Source: Bacteroidia bacterium (GTDB taxonomy: Bacteria; Bacteroidota; Ignavibacteria; UBA10030). From it: a stretch of DNA of 58,389 bases. Below, in pieces: positions 41,251 to 49,842 of the stretch. The stretch is from contig BQML01000015.1 of assembly GCA_022180565.1 (NCBI GenBank), positions 1 to 58,389 on the forward strand, written 5' to 3'. The first letter of the stretch is position 1. Every line of letters starts with the position of its first letter. Both the position numbers and the translations under genes were made by a program. The notes below the pieces were generated by a model. It searched no databases. It was not told the origin of the DNA and worked only from the letters and a program-made list of their open reading frames with translations.

Positions 41251-43890
41251 TTATTTTCGTTTCCCCAGGTTCCAGATATGCGCGGAGAGGGCTTTGGCCT
41301 GTTCGCGGACATCCCCCCCGAGAGTTTCCTGATCCGGAGCCACGCCTTCGTAGAAGAAGGTGGGCATCCTTGTACCGGGCTGAAGCTTCTGCGGATCGAT
41401 AATCCACTCCACAATCCACTCCGGCTTCAAGCGACGATAGGCAAGCGCAAGGTCGGGGGCAAGGTCCGAAGCGGAAAGTTCTGACAAGTCGGCGCTTCCC
41501 GTCGGATGACACTTTGCGCATTGGTACAGCTCAAAGAGTTGTCTCCCCGGTGCAAGGTATTTCGCTTCCACGACTGTGGCGGTATAATCCCTGAGTTCGA
41601 AGTCCTGCTTTGACATGGCCAGGAAGTATTTCTGAATCTTTGCGATCTCATCTTCACTGAATTGGAAAGTCGGCATGCGCAGCTTCAGCCACGGACGAAC
41701 CGTCGTCGGATTCTTCAAGAATGCATGCAGCCACTGCTCTTGAACCTTGGCTCCCTGGGTCTCAGGGAGTGGGGGCGGACCGAGGCCGGGATCTTCGTAC
41801 AGGGTGCGAATAAATCCGCCCCTCTCCTCCACCATATGGCATTGGATGCAATTGTAGTGAACTGTCAGTCTGCGTCCAGCTTCAAGGTCCGCAACCCGCT
41901 TGGTAACAGGATGCTGGTACGTCGGGAGCGGAACGTCACGAGTCATGCTCACGAGGAAGGCGCGAATGAGCCGAATTTCCTCGTCCGTAAATGTGAACAC
42001 AGGCATTTTCTGCACAATCCTGTCCGTCACGTACAATCGGGCATTTTTGAGCTTGCCGTACACCCATCCTGACCAGGTGTGTTTCACAGCCACGGTTCCG
42101 TCAGGATCCTCCGCGTAGTCGAATTCAGCATCGTGGGGAAGCTCTCTTGTATTGCCGAAATCCATCTGCTCAACTTTTTTCCGTCCAAAGTCGGAGAGGT
42201 TGACGCTTACCTTTCCTTCGTTCTCCATTCCCTTGATCTCATGACACCCGGCACAACCGTATTCACGGATTAAGGCTTCCCCGCGCACGATCTTGTCGGG
42301 ATTGCTCAGGTCCAGCGAGGGGGACGGAAATCTTCGGTCGTCCTGAAGAGTCATCAGATAGGCAACAAGATGGCGGGCCTCATCGTCGGTGAGGCGCAGG
42401 CTCGGCATCCGCGTGGTTGGATTAAAATGGCGCGGATTTCGTATCCAGTCGAACAGCCAGTCCGGATTGACTTTACTGCCAACGCGCGTCAGCTCAGGAG
42501 CGATATCGTAACTCGTACCGCGCTCGTCTCTGACTCGCGTGTCCTGGCCTGCGACATGGCATGCCTGGCAACCCACACTCTGAAACAACTCTCTTCCGCG
42601 TTGAATGCTCCCGCCGCGATAAGCGCCGCGTGGCGCCAGCGGCGAATAGCCGGACTTGTTGCCGATGGAAACAAGATAGGCAGTGACCGCCTCGGCCTCT
42701 TCGTCGGAAAACTTGAAGTTCGGCATCCGTGTGTGAGGATTATAGGCGCGAGGATCCTGAACCCAGCGATAGATCCACGAGGGGGTCGTTTTGCCGGTGA
42801 GCGCATTCAGACTTGGTCCGATTTTCGGAGCATCTGAATATCCCTTGATCTCATGACAACCAAAGCATCCCGATTCAAGAACAAGCTGTTTGGCCTGCGT
42901 AAACGGCTTTGCGTGTTTGAGAACCGTTTCCTCCGAATGACATGTATTGCACGTGGCGTAGATCTCCACACCTTTCAGGATCGGAGTTTCCCAATAATGA
43001 TCCTCCTCCCCGTGGGCAAAGCCTTTGGTGAGTGCGGGACCTTGGCCTCTGTGGCACGGAGTGCAGCCAAACGATTCGGGATTGTGAATGGACAGCAATT
43101 CAGGGAGAGGATGCTTTGCAAAGGGTTGAGGGGCATCCGTCATCACATCCTCTGCCCATCCCATGTGGCAGGTCTGACAGCGATCAATTCTGGACTTGAT
43201 TTCCGTGAAGGGTGTGTATTCAAAATCGGCCAGGATGACCTGCTTGATGTCGAGCGGAGCCTCGCGGGCTTTCTCCAGTTTCAAGTCATAACTGTTGGCT
43301 TTGGCATAGAGGGCCCGAAGATCGGCCTGGCTTCGTTGGACCGCGTCTTCGTATCGGTTGATGACGGAATCGTAAGCCGCGATCTGTCCGTTCAGCTTCT
43401 CCATCTGCCGCGCATAGTCCGCGATCTCTGCATCATGCCGCTCGACCTCCTTCTTCAGGTCAGACGCGTCCTTGCCTGCCAGGAATGCCTTTTGGTACTG
43501 ATAGTAGGCGGCATCGGACCGGCTACGCGCAAACCTCCATTCACGCGTTGCAACATCCAGTTCCTCCAGGAGAGCATTCTTTTTTTCGACAGCTTCCCGA
43601 TACTCGTCGTTCTTGAGCGCATCCTTTGCGGCACGCTCGTTCGCTTCGAGCCTCGCGATCTCTTCGGGGTCGATTTCACCCAGCGCAGTACGCTTCAACG
43701 AATCAAGACGGGCATAGAGGGTCTCATAGTACGCGGTTTGATATTCTTTCCACGGACGACGAATCCTCACCTCATCCCACACGGCCCAGACTGTGCCAAG
43801 GAAGAGCAATGCGCTGAACGCCAGATAGAAACCGGCGTAGTTTCGTTGTTCAACCGGAATGCGAGCGCGTTGCTCAAGCATCTGAACCAC
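41251..43890 (-). CDS. Membrane-anchored octaheme c-type cytochrome with coiled-coil region
   Basis: The 879-residue protein has one N-terminal membrane helix (about 20-40), a long charged heptad-rich region (about 45-215), then eight CxxCH heme sites: CQTCH, CTPCH, CNTCH, CFGCH, CQACH, CAGCH, CIQCH and CAKCH. The last five lie in successive class I cytochrome c-like modules with Met-containing tails such as TRMPNFKFSDEEAEAV and TRMPSLRLTDDEARHL. It takes the place of cytochrome c1 in an operon with Rieske protein and split cytochrome b, so it probably accepts electrons from the Rieske centre and hands them toward the oxidase. Periplasmic. The start ATG is followed by MLEQRARIPVEQRN before the helix. 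Confidence 0.9.
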   Translation of the reverse strand: MVQMLEQRARIPVEQRNYAGFYLAFSALLFLGTVWAVWDEVRIRRPWKEYQTAYYETLYARLDSLKRTALGEIDPEEIARLEANERAAKDALKNDEYREAVEKKNALLEELDVATREWRFARSRSDAAYYQYQKAFLAGKDASDLKKEVERHDAEIADYARQMEKLNGQIAAYDSVINRYEDAVQRSQADLRALYAKANSYDLKLEKAREAPLDIKQVILADFEYTPFTEIKSRIDRCQTCHMGWAEDVMTDAPQPFAKHPLPELLSIHNPESFGCTPCHRGQGPALTKGFAHGEEDHYWETPILKGVEIYATCNTCHSEETVLKHAKPFTQAKQLVLESGCFGCHEIKGYSDAPKIGPSLNALTGKTTPSWIYRWVQDPRAYNPHTRMPNFKFSDEEAEAVTAYLVSIGNKSGYSPLAPRGAYRGGSIQRGRELFQSVGCQACHVAGQDTRVRDERGTSYDIAPELTRVGSKVNPDWLFDWIRNPRHFNPTTRMPSLRLTDDEARHLVAYLMTLQDDRRFPSPSLDLSNPDKIVRGEALIREYGCAGCHEIKGMENEGKVSVNLSDFGRKKVEQMDFGNTRELPHDAEFDYAEDPDGTVAVKHTWSGWVYGKLKNARLYVTDRIVQKMPVFTFTDEEIRLIRAFLVSMTRDVPLPTYQHPVTKRVADLEAGRRLTVHYNCIQCHMVEERGGFIRTLYEDPGLGPPPLPETQGAKVQEQWLHAFLKNPTTVRPWLKLRMPTFQFSEDEIAKIQKYFLAMSKQDFELRDYTATVVEAKYLAPGRQLFELYQCAKCHPTGSADLSELSASDLAPDLALAYRRLKPEWIVEWIIDPQKLQPGTRMPTFFYEGVAPDQETLGGDVREQAKALSAHIWNLGKRK

Positions 43891-43913
43891 TCCTTCGAGA
43901 GATCACAGGGAAA

Positions 43914-44819
43914 CTATATGTTGAACCACGGCGTCACCCAGACATACTTTACCGGATTGAGACCGAACGCCATCGGGGCAAGGCGCAGAATGATCTTGAT
44001 CACCACTCCCCCCATCGTCAGGAGGAGGAACGAAACAATCGCGTAACGCACAAGCCCGAGCTTCTGCATGAGGTCGTCCTTGCGCTTCATCATCCAGTAC
44101 ACCGGTCCGATCGAATAATAGCCGAGGACTACCACCGCGCCAAACAGCATCGCAACCGGATTAATCGAGTTATCCGGCAGGCGCGTGGGGATATTGAAGA
44201 GAAGCTCCGAAAGGTCGACGTTGGTCAGCACCGCCACATAGTGGGGATCCCACCGCTCCCAGGGCCAGAAAAAGTTCCAACCGGGACCGCGCATGAACGT
44301 CCCGAGGACAATCAAAGAAACCCAAAGGACGAGGAATCCGAACGAGAAAACAAGAATGGAAAACTTTCGTTCCTTGAACGTGTAGTAGCCGTTCCCTCTT
44401 GGGTTGATGTCCACGTATGGAATCGCCATTAGTCCGACAATGATGAGTGTTGGAAGAACAACGCCTGCGATCCACGGATCGAAGTACACCAACAGTTCCT
44501 GCAGGCCAAGGAAGTACCATGGTGCCTTGGAGGGATTCGGCGTCAACGCACGATTGGCCGCTTCTTCAAGAGGTGCGTCGAGAAAGACGGACCAGAAAAC
44601 GAGGATTGCCATAACAGCGATGGTTGCCAGGAACTCCACCCGCACAAGGTAGGGCCAGACCTGGACCTTGTCGTCCAGGGCGGCTTCAACCGGTACTTCA
44701 AGGGCATCATTCCGGCGCGCCTTTGTCCATGCAAGCCAGGAAAAGAAAATCGCACCCACGAGGAGGAGAATAATAGGAATGTTGTCGGGCTTCGAGATGA
44801 TTTCCAGGAACTGTTGCAT
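43914..44819 (-). CDS. Cytochrome b C-terminal subunit (subunit IV-like)
   Basis: The 301-residue protein corresponds to the C-terminal half of cytochrome b: PNPSKAPWYFLGLQELLVYFDPW (quinol-oxidation-side segment, quoted in part), then IPYVDINPRGNGYY, and about six membrane helices including an extra N-terminal one (about 13-30). It is encoded separately from the heme-bearing half, as in b6f-type complexes. It starts 12 nt after that gene. It would form the quinol site with the Rieske protein. Confidence 0.88.
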   Translation of the reverse strand: MQQFLEIISKPDNIPIILLLVGAIFFSWLAWTKARRNDALEVPVEAALDDKVQVWPYLVRVEFLATIAVMAILVFWSVFLDAPLEEAANRALTPNPSKAPWYFLGLQELLVYFDPWIAGVVLPTLIIVGLMAIPYVDINPRGNGYYTFKERKFSILVFSFGFLVLWVSLIVLGTFMRGPGWNFFWPWERWDPHYVAVLTNVDLSELLFNIPTRLPDNSINPVAMLFGAVVVLGYYSIGPVYWMMKRKDDLMQKLGLVRYAIVSFLLLTMGGVVIKIILRLAPMAFGLNPVKYVWVTPWFNI

Positions 44820-44831
44820 GGGTCAGCCGTT

Positions 44832-45605
44832 CTAGAAGTTCTTCTTCGATTCAGGGCCTGAAATTCCACCATCTTTCCGCACGCGCCAGAAATGGACGGC
44901 CATAAAGATCACGGCAATAAGGGGGAGAAAAATGCAATGGCCGACGTAGAAGCGCAGAAGAGTCGGCGGTCCGACCTCCGTGCCCCCGAGGAGAACAAAC
45001 CGAACGTCATTATTGATCCGCATTCCGAGCTCCGGTCCGAACGGCCCCTCATGGCCGAGAAGGGGCGTTGCTCGGGCCATGTTCGTGCCGACTGTGACGG
45101 CCCAGATGGCCAGTTGGTCCCAGGGGAGCAGATAACCGGAAAAGCTCAGGAGGAGCGTCAGCACAAGCAGAATCACACCGACGACCCAATTGAACTGCCG
45201 CGGCGGTTTGTAGGAGCCCGTGAGAAACACACGAAACATATGAAGCATGACCGTGAGGACCATGGCATGGGCCGCCCAGCGATGCATGTTTCGCATGAGC
45301 GGTCCAAAGGGGACGTCGTTCATCAGATACTTCATGTCCTCGTACGCATACTGGGCCGTGGGGCGATAATAGAACATAAGAATAACGCCCGTAATGGTCA
45401 GGACCAGGAAAAGGAGAAACGTGATGCCGCCCATTCCCCATGTGAAACCGATGTTGGTTGCGTGGCGTGGGACGCGAACCGGATGGAGATGGAGAAAGAC
45501 GTTATCGACGATCTGGAGCGCCCTATTCCTCTGCGTGTCCTGATACGAATGACGGAAAATCGACTTATAGAATTCCGTCTTTCTGAATTTCTCCATTAAA
45601 GCCAT
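44832..45605 (-). CDS. Cytochrome b N-terminal subunit (diheme)
   Basis: The 257-residue protein has four membrane helices and the paired heme-b histidines in [17 protein letters not shown] and [20 protein letters not shown], with [20 protein letters not shown] between, the Qi/Qo-side pattern of cytochrome b. It lies between the Rieske and subunit IV-like genes with gaps of 15 and 12 nt. Together they form a quinol:cytochrome c oxidoreductase. Confidence 0.92.
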   Translation of the reverse strand: MALMEKFRKTEFYKSIFRHSYQDTQRNRALQIVDNVFLHLHPVRVPRHATNIGFTWGMGGITFLLFLVLTITGVILMFYYRPTAQYAYEDMKYLMNDVPFGPLMRNMHRWAAHAMVLTVMLHMFRVFLTGSYKPPRQFNWVVGVILLVLTLLLSFSGYLLPWDQLAIWAVTVGTNMARATPLLGHEGPFGPELGMRINNDVRFVLLGGTEVGPPTLLRFYVGHCIFLPLIAVIFMAVHFWRVRKDGGISGPESKKNF

Positions 45606-45620
45606 GGTGATGATCCTGGA

Positions 45621-46244
45621 TTAGCCGGTGAAAGGAAGAAAGGAACCGGGCCTGCCCCATTCGTTCTTTTCATAGAGAAACTTGATGCTTCGGTCGATCT
45701 CAAGCTGGCCATCGTCGGCAAGGGAAATCATGGCTCGTTCGAGAGGACGAGGAGCGGGACCTTCGAAGTTAACGCCGGTTTTGTAGAATCCGCTTCCATG
45801 GCAGGGGCATTTGAATTTGTTGTCGCCCGGAAGCCATCGGGGTGTGCATCCAAGATGCGTGCAAATCGCGATCAACGCATAGAAACCGTCCTTTTCCCGG
45901 ACAATCCACACGCGCTTTTCATCCTTGAACTTCTCACTCACTTCGCCGACAACGTAATCCTGGGGAAAACCCGCTTTGAACTTCGTGGGCGGCTCGAACA
46001 GAACACGCGGGAACATGTAACGAAGCGCTCCTACCGTTGAAACAACAATGAAACCAAGAAATCCCATCCAACCGGCGACGGACAGGAGGTTCCGCCTGTT
46101 CATCCTCCAGATGCCGGGATCCTGCTCCGGGGGTCTGTCTTGCTTCGGCTTGCGGGGGAGCGGCGTTGGGGAAATTTTCGGTGTTGATCCGCCGGCAGCG
46201 GCCGGCGCATCAGGCTGAGGGGTGTCTATGGTCTCATCGGCCAT
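45621..46244 (-). CDS. Rieske iron-sulfur protein
   Basis: The 207-residue protein has a long Pro-rich N-terminus, a Tat-like RRNLLSVAGWMGF signal-anchor (about 48-62), and the [2Fe-2S] ligands CTHLGC and CPCHGSGF. It transfers electrons from quinol to the multiheme cytochrome. The first 45 residues are low in complexity and cytoplasmic. It follows the ferredoxin gene by 64 nt. Confidence 0.93.
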   Translation of the reverse strand: MADETIDTPQPDAPAAAGGSTPKISPTPLPRKPKQDRPPEQDPGIWRMNRRNLLSVAGWMGFLGFIVVSTVGALRYMFPRVLFEPPTKFKAGFPQDYVVGEVSEKFKDEKRVWIVREKDGFYALIAICTHLGCTPRWLPGDNKFKCPCHGSGFYKTGVNFEGPAPRPLERAMISLADDGQLEIDRSIKFLYEKNEWGRPGSFLPFTG

Positions 46245-46308
46245 GCGGCTCTCCTTCGACTATCGCAGAGTCCGGATCATTTCACCATGCACCGTCTGGT
46301 CAGGAGCC

Positions 46309-46635
46309 TTACGCGGCGACACCTTCTTCTTCCACACGTTTGACCATGTCAATGGTCTCCCATGGACAGTACTTGGCACAGAGCTTGCAACCGATGCAGA
46401 CGTCTTCATCCACGATGACAATGCCGTTGACGCTGATGTATCCGTGCTCTTCGGGATTCTCCGGACCTGGAACTTTATAGAGGCAATCGACGGGGCAGAA
46501 TTCGATGCATACCTCACATCCCGTACAGCCCTCGGGATGCACCACTGCAACGACGGGGGATTTTTTTTTCTTCTTGACAGTGGGAGGTGCAGCGGAAACG
46601 GGTTTCTGCGGCGCTGCTCCTTGGGTGATGCTCAT
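46309..46635 (-). CDS. Two-cluster [4Fe-4S] ferredoxin with Lys-rich N-terminus
   Basis: From ATG 46635 the protein has 108 residues. It has two cluster motifs, CTGCEVCIEFCPVDC and CIGCKLCAKYCPW, like NapF/NuoI-type or bacterial 2[4Fe-4S] ferredoxins. The N-terminus has a KKKKK run (about 21-25). It is the first gene of the bc-type operon, which is not a usual place for a ferredoxin. It may feed electrons to or from the quinol pool or help another enzyme. The longer frame to 47013 runs into bshC upstream and was rejected. Confidence 0.87.
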   Translation of the reverse strand: MSITQGAAPQKPVSAAPPTVKKKKKSPVVAVVHPEGCTGCEVCIEFCPVDCLYKVPGPENPEEHGYISVNGIVIVDEDVCIGCKLCAKYCPWETIDMVKRVEEEGVAA

Positions 46636-46693
46636 GGACGATGCGATTTGTAGCCTCTGTCGACGTATGCTGTTTTGGGTGACAGCGAAGTCA

Positions 46694-46722
46694 ATATAGC
46701 AAAGCATGCCTGCTTTGTCAAG
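46694..46722 (-). promoter_or_regulatory. Putative promoter of the ferredoxin-bc-oxidase operon
   Basis: Minus strand: consensus TTGACA (46717-46722), 17 bp spacer, TATATT (46694-46699). Predicted leader about 52 nt. A perfect dyad fills the spacer (see the next entry). Confidence 0.7.
46701..46718. promoter_or_regulatory. Operator-like inverted repeat inside the respiratory promoter
   Basis: CAAAGCA (46701-46707), TGCC, TGCTTTG (46712-46718): perfect 7 bp arms with a 4 bp centre, lying between the -35 and -10 boxes. This position suits a repressor or a MerR-type activator. It is not an FNR (TTGAT-N4-ATCAA) site. Confidence 0.5.
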
Positions 46723-46780
46723 AAAAAATCCGAGAATCGTTCCTCCTTCGAACGTTCCAGCCTCACAAACGGAAAACACA

Positions 46781-46809
46781 TTGCGGCTGTTCTTCCTATC
46801 TCGTATATT
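46781..46809 (+). promoter_or_regulatory. Putative promoter of bshC
   Basis: Plus strand: TTGCGG (46781-46786), 17 bp spacer, TATATT (46804-46809). Divergent from the respiratory operon promoter. Leader about 26 nt without an obvious Shine-Dalgarno site. Confidence 0.5.
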
Positions 46810-46841
46810 GGGTTTTCCACCAGCGCCATCCCATCCGTCGA

Positions 46842-48482
46842 ATGAAATGGATTGACTACAACGATCTTCCCTCCAACGGTTCTGCCTTTTCGTCCCTCTT
46901 CGTCGACTATCTCTCGGATTTCGAAAGAGTAAAGAAATTCTACACCTGGAATTACCGGAATCCGGACGACTGGCAGGCAGCCCTGAATCTCCTCTCCAAA
47001 CGATCCGTGCCACGAGCGGACGTCTGCCGCATCCTTTCCGTCCAGAATCGTGATTTTCATTGCGGCGTCAAGACGCTTGCGAACATCGATGCCCTCCGCA
47101 ACGACAATGCCGTCGCGGTCGTCACGGGCCAGCAAGTAGGCTTATTCACGGGGCCTCTCTACACGATTTACAAGACCCTCACCACCCTGCTCCTGAGCGA
47201 AAAACTCCAAACTCAGTATCCCGACCACCATTTCGTTCCCGTCTTCTGGCTCGAAGGCGAAGATCACGACTATGACGAGGTCGGCACGATCAAGTTGATC
47301 AACCGGGAGAACGACCTTCTGAACGCGTCGTACGATCCGGGCGAGAAGGTCCGCAACGGAAATGCCGGACCCGTGGGCCAAATCGAATTTGGCGAGGGGG
47401 TCGATGAGCTCTTCTCAACTCTCGAATCCGCTCTCGCGAACACGGAGTTTACCTCCAAGGTATTCCATCTCTTCCGCACGGCCTATCAACGGGGGATGAC
47501 CTTTAACAAGGCCTTTGTTCATCTGATGAACGATCTCCTCGAGAATTCCGGCCTGGTGTTCCTCAATCCGCACGATCCCGAGTTGAAGAGACTTCTCACC
47601 CCGGTGTTTCGGAAAGAGCTCGAGAGCACCCCTCGCCATTGTCAGCTCGTGATCGATCAAAGCGTCGAGGTCGAGAAACAGTACCACGCCCAGGTCAAGC
47701 CGAAGCCGGTGAATCTCTTCTTCTTCCACAACGGCGGCCGTTACCTGATCGAACCGAAGCCGTCAGGTTTTGGTTTGAAGAACAGTCGCAAACAATTCAC
47801 GCGTGAGGAAATGCTTGGCCAGGTGAACGACCATCCGGAGCTTTTCAGCCCAAATGTGGTTTTGAGACCGATCTGCCAGGATTTTCTTCTCCCTACCCTG
47901 GCCTATGTCGCCGGCCCCGGAGAAATCAGTTACTTCGCACAGCTAAAACCCGTCTATGCCGAGTTCGGCATTCCCCAACCCGTGCTTTACCCTCGGGCAA
48001 GCGCTACAATCGTCGAGGAGAAAGTTGAAAAGGTCCTTACACGGTATCACCTGACCGTCAAGGAGTTCTTCCGCGACATCGAACTTGTCAAACAGAAAGT
48101 GGCAGAACAGGTTTCGGAAGTGAAGATTCAGGAATTGTTCGGAGGGGTTTCGGGTTCCCTCACGGAAACCCTCGAGTCGTTGAGGGAAGGACTGGTGCGG
48201 ATCGATCCCACCTTGGCGGGCGCGTTGGATACGGCAAAGAGCAAGATGGACTTTCAAATTGAAACGCTCAAGCAGAAGGCGATTGCGGCACAAAAACGTC
48301 AGAACGAAATCGCGATCCGTCAGGCCGAAAAGGCAGCTCACCACCTCTTTCCCTCTTCAAACTTTCAGGAACGAGAACTCAACGTTCTTCACTTTCTCAA
48401 CAAGTACGGACTCGAGTTTCTCCGATGGCTCAGGGGGGAGCTGGTGATCGATGCCTTCAAACATCAAGTCATCCGACTGTAG
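46842..48482 (+). CDS. bshC: Bacillithiol synthase (cysteine-adding enzyme)
   Basis: The 546-residue protein has the BshC hallmarks: a Rossmann-like core with VVTGQQVGLFTGPLYTIYK (about 92-110), VFWLEGEDHDYDEV, PVLYPRASATIVEEK and a C-terminal coiled-coil (about 440-505). It adds cysteine to glucosaminyl malate in the last step of bacillithiol synthesis. The enzymes for the earlier steps (bshA, bshB) are not in the window. Presence of BshC fits an FCB-group or related bacterium. The 3' end overlaps the convergent aroA by 19 bp. Confidence 0.93.
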   Translation: MKWIDYNDLPSNGSAFSSLFVDYLSDFERVKKFYTWNYRNPDDWQAALNLLSKRSVPRADVCRILSVQNRDFHCGVKTLANIDALRNDNAVAVVTGQQVGLFTGPLYTIYKTLTTLLLSEKLQTQYPDHHFVPVFWLEGEDHDYDEVGTIKLINRENDLLNASYDPGEKVRNGNAGPVGQIEFGEGVDELFSTLESALANTEFTSKVFHLFRTAYQRGMTFNKAFVHLMNDLLENSGLVFLNPHDPELKRLLTPVFRKELESTPRHCQLVIDQSVEVEKQYHAQVKPKPVNLFFFHNGGRYLIEPKPSGFGLKNSRKQFTREEMLGQVNDHPELFSPNVVLRPICQDFLLPTLAYVAGPGEISYFAQLKPVYAEFGIPQPVLYPRASATIVEEKVEKVLTRYHLTVKEFFRDIELVKQKVAEQVSEVKIQELFGGVSGSLTETLESLREGLVRIDPTLAGALDTAKSKMDFQIETLKQKAIAAQKRQNEIAIRQAEKAAHHLFPSSNFQERELNVLHFLNKYGLEFLRWLRGELVIDAFKHQVIRL

Positions 48483-49771
48483 GGGCCCGGCTTGCCGGCC
48501 ACAAGACGTTCAACGAGGTTCCAAAAGCCCGGAAATGACACGTCGGCGCACTCCGCTTCATTGATGGTGATTCCTCCATGGACCATCCCCGCCACGGCAA
48601 ACGCCATCGCAATCCGGTGGTCCCCCCCGCTCTCGATGGTCGCCTCACGCAGCGATGCGGGCGGATCAAATCTGAACCCATTCTGATGCTCACGGACATC
48701 GATTCCCCATCGTCTCAGGTTCTCCGAGAGGAGAGCAATCCGATCTGACTCCTTGACCCGCAACTCCCCTGCACCTTCGACAGAAAAGCCCACACGGGCA
48801 CACGCCGCAAGAACCGCGAGCGCGGGAATTTCATCAATCACCAGCGGCGTGGTTCCCGGGTCGATGTGAACCGGATGCTCCGGCGGTGAAAAGGCAACAT
48901 GGAGATCGCAGAGCGGTTCGGCATCATCCTCCAGACAATTGATCTTTTCGATCCTGACCCCCGAATGTTGCAGGACATCGAGGACGGCCGATCGTGTGGG
49001 GTTGATCCCGACCCGACGGATCACGCAGTCGGATCCTTTGATGCAGGCTGCTGCTGCAATGAGGAACACGGCGGAGGAGATGTCGCCGGGAATCCGAAAC
49101 TCGCGGGAAGGGATGGTCATACCCCCGGCGACGGACACCGAGATTCTGTCGGCATGTCTCTGAACCTGTAACCCGAGCATCCGTTCGGTGTGGTCCCTGG
49201 TTTGAACGGGCTCCTCCACGGTTGTAACACCGTCGGCATAGAGCCCGGCGAGCAAGATAGCGGACTTGACCTGTGCGCTGGGAACAGGCAGTGTATAGGA
49301 GATAGGTTTCAGTCTCTCCTTTCCCCGGATTCGGACAGGGGGCTTGCCGTTTGTTGCCTTCACGGAAGCCCCCATGAGAGTCAGAGGCTCCACGATGCGG
49401 TTCATCGGGCGGCGGCGAAGGGAATCATCACCAGTCAAGACGGACTCAAACGGATGCCCGGCAAGGATTCCGCTCAGGAGTCGGAGTGTCGTTCCGGAAT
49501 TGCCGGCATGGAGATCATTTGTCGGAGCCGAGAGACCGCGCAGGCCCCGTCCGTGCACGCGGACCTCCTCACCGGAAGTCTCCACGCGAATACCGAGGGA
49601 TCGCAGACAACGAATCGTGCTGTGGGGGTCCTGCGCTTCGAGAAATCCATGAAGCACGGAGGTGCCGTTGCCCAGTGCGGCCAAGAGCGCGGCACGGTGG
49701 GAGATGGATTTATCCCCCGGGATATGCAGATCGCCGAGGAGAGGTTTTGCCCGGCGGACGGGAAGATCCAT
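48464..49771 (-). CDS. aroA: 3-phosphoshikimate 1-carboxyvinyltransferase (EPSP synthase)
   Basis: The 435-residue protein shows the AroA motifs GDKSISHRAALLAALG, HAGNSGTTLRLLSG, PVPSAQVKSAILLAGL, the catalytic DEIPALAVLAA and KESDRI, and GDHRIAMAFAVAG. It joins PEP to shikimate-3-phosphate in the pathway to chorismate. It is full length. It stands alone after the pnp terminator, with no other aro genes nearby. Gly-Ala-type herbicide-tolerance residues were not assessed. Confidence 0.95.
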   Translation of the reverse strand: MDLPVRRAKPLLGDLHIPGDKSISHRAALLAALGNGTSVLHGFLEAQDPHSTIRCLRSLGIRVETSGEEVRVHGRGLRGLSAPTNDLHAGNSGTTLRLLSGILAGHPFESVLTGDDSLRRRPMNRIVEPLTLMGASVKATNGKPPVRIRGKERLKPISYTLPVPSAQVKSAILLAGLYADGVTTVEEPVQTRDHTERMLGLQVQRHADRISVSVAGGMTIPSREFRIPGDISSAVFLIAAAACIKGSDCVIRRVGINPTRSAVLDVLQHSGVRIEKINCLEDDAEPLCDLHVAFSPPEHPVHIDPGTTPLVIDEIPALAVLAACARVGFSVEGAGELRVKESDRIALLSENLRRWGIDVREHQNGFRFDPPASLREATIESGGDHRIAMAFAVAGMVHGGITINEAECADVSFPGFWNLVERLVAGKPGPYSRMT

Positions 49772-49779
49772 GGCGGCAA

Positions 49780-49828
49780 AAGAAATGAAGAATCCTCACG
49801 CGGACGCTAACGCGATGCGCGTGAGGAT
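49780..49828 (-). terminator. Terminator-like hairpin after pnp
   Basis: Minus strand: an 11 bp stem ATCCTCACGCG/CGCGTGAGGAT with a 15 nt loop, followed by the T-rich TCTTCATTTCTTTT. It lies 14 nt after the pnp stop and separates the nusA-pnp block from aroA. Confidence 0.75.
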
Positions 49829-49842
49829 CGATGGGTGTTTTC

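Noticed and set aside
42853..44046. A 397-codon open frame on the plus strand
   Set aside because: It lies antisense to the octaheme cytochrome and cytochrome b genes, whose heme motifs and operon spacing are clear; the plus frame has no recognisable domain.
46309..47013. A 234-codon version of the ferredoxin
   Set aside because: The extra N-terminal part crosses the divergent promoter region and the start of bshC; the 108-residue form from 46635 is normal.
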